Source: Peterkaempfera bronchialis (GTDB lineage Bacteria; Actinomycetota; Actinomycetes; Streptomycetales; Streptomycetaceae). From it: a stretch of DNA of 64,000 nucleotides. The DNA lies in assembly GCF_003258605.2 (NCBI RefSeq), contig NZ_CP031264.1:4588001-4652000 (forward strand). The letters are read 5' to 3'. Below the pieces are notes generated by a model. The model had not been told where the DNA came from, did no database searches, and saw only the letters and a list, made by a program, of their open reading frames with translations. Shown here piece by piece: positions 63,791-64,000 of this stretch. A program made the position numbers and the translations under genes. Each line of letters starts with the position of its first letter. The first letter of the stretch is position 1.

Positions 63791-64000
63791 CGGGTCTCCC
63801 TCGGTCGTGCGGGGTCCGCAGCCCCGCCTCTTCACCCCCGTGAGTAACCCATGTCATGTGCCATTGGCACGCCGATCGGGGGATCTGGCAGAAGATCGGG
63901 TGTAAATCGCGTGATCGGCTGACGCCTTCCTGGGATGCGTGCTATGCCGCCGCTGCGGACCCCCTACCCTGGACGGGGGAGGGCGCCGTCGCGATCAGGG
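63791..64000. promoter_or_regulatory. Right-edge intergenic region with a -10-like TACCCT
   Basis: No gene is visible in the last 210 bp. TACCCT (63965-63970) followed by GGACGGGGGAGGG looks like the promoter of a rightward gene beyond the window. GATCGG occurs three times between 63870 and 63917, which may be regulator half-sites. Confidence 0.4.

Overview
The window is chromosomal DNA of a high-GC actinomycete, almost certainly a Streptomycetaceae member (Streptomyces, Kitasatospora or Streptacidiphilus; the sequence alone does not separate them). Codons are strongly G/C-ending, GTG and TTG starts are common, and several genes look leaderless. The block argS-lysA-hom-thrC-thrB-rho-rpmE-prfA-prmC-sua5-wecA-atp-nucS follows the order known in Streptomyces and Mycobacterium.

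Left third (1-18750): the end of a FdhF/YdeP-type molybdopterin oxidoreductase, then a divergent import and oxidation locus. It holds an FAD/NAD(P)-binding protein and an ABC permease on the minus strand. On the plus strand are an SsuD-like monooxygenase, a GNAT, two lipoprotein binding proteins, a permease, an ATPase and two further luciferase-like (LLM) monooxygenases, mostly joined by 4-base overlaps. The layout resembles S-modified amino acid or organosulfur salvage operons (compare B. subtilis yxe/ytm). A second GNAT, a TetR regulator divergent from a Gfo/Idh oxidoreductase, a DUF885 protein and two small regulatory-type genes follow.

Accessory island (18395-23124): this is the most interesting part. 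A short XRE regulator faces a promoter carrying four phased GTCCGA-type half-sites. Behind it lie two near-identical 71/72-aa peptides, each followed by a hairpin, then a membrane protein that joins a PqqD-like (RiPP-recognition-type) domain to an M50 zinc protease core (HEFGH), then a secreted four-cysteine protein and a DUF397 gene. It reads as an uncharacterised peptide-processing and export system. The protease gene has an apparent -1 frameshift in its Pro-rich tail.

Core block (23193-46698): an aminotransferase, a YdeI-like remnant, a small membrane protein, tRNA-Arg(CCG) and a single-domain response regulator precede argS. Lysine and threonine synthesis genes follow, then rho with a long Arg/Asp/Gln-rich insertion, a secreted trypsin-like protease with FG-GAP repeats, an LCP protein, rpmE, prfA, prmC, sua5, a phosphatase, a GlyA-like protein lacking key catalytic residues, and a WecA/TagO-type transferase.

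ATP synthase and right end (46699-64000): atpIBEFHAGDC lies behind two Crp-like sites, and atpC is set apart by 201 bp with a hairpin. Then come DUF2550, a PduO-type adenosyltransferase whose 3' end is triplicated by a 97-bp tandem repeat, a membrane protein, a 3-hydroxyacyl-CoA dehydrogenase, a STAS protein, a large membrane-anchored P-loop protein that overlaps nucS tail to tail, an SCO5389-family protein and another LLM oxidoreductase. No insertion sequence, phage gene or CRISPR array was seen.
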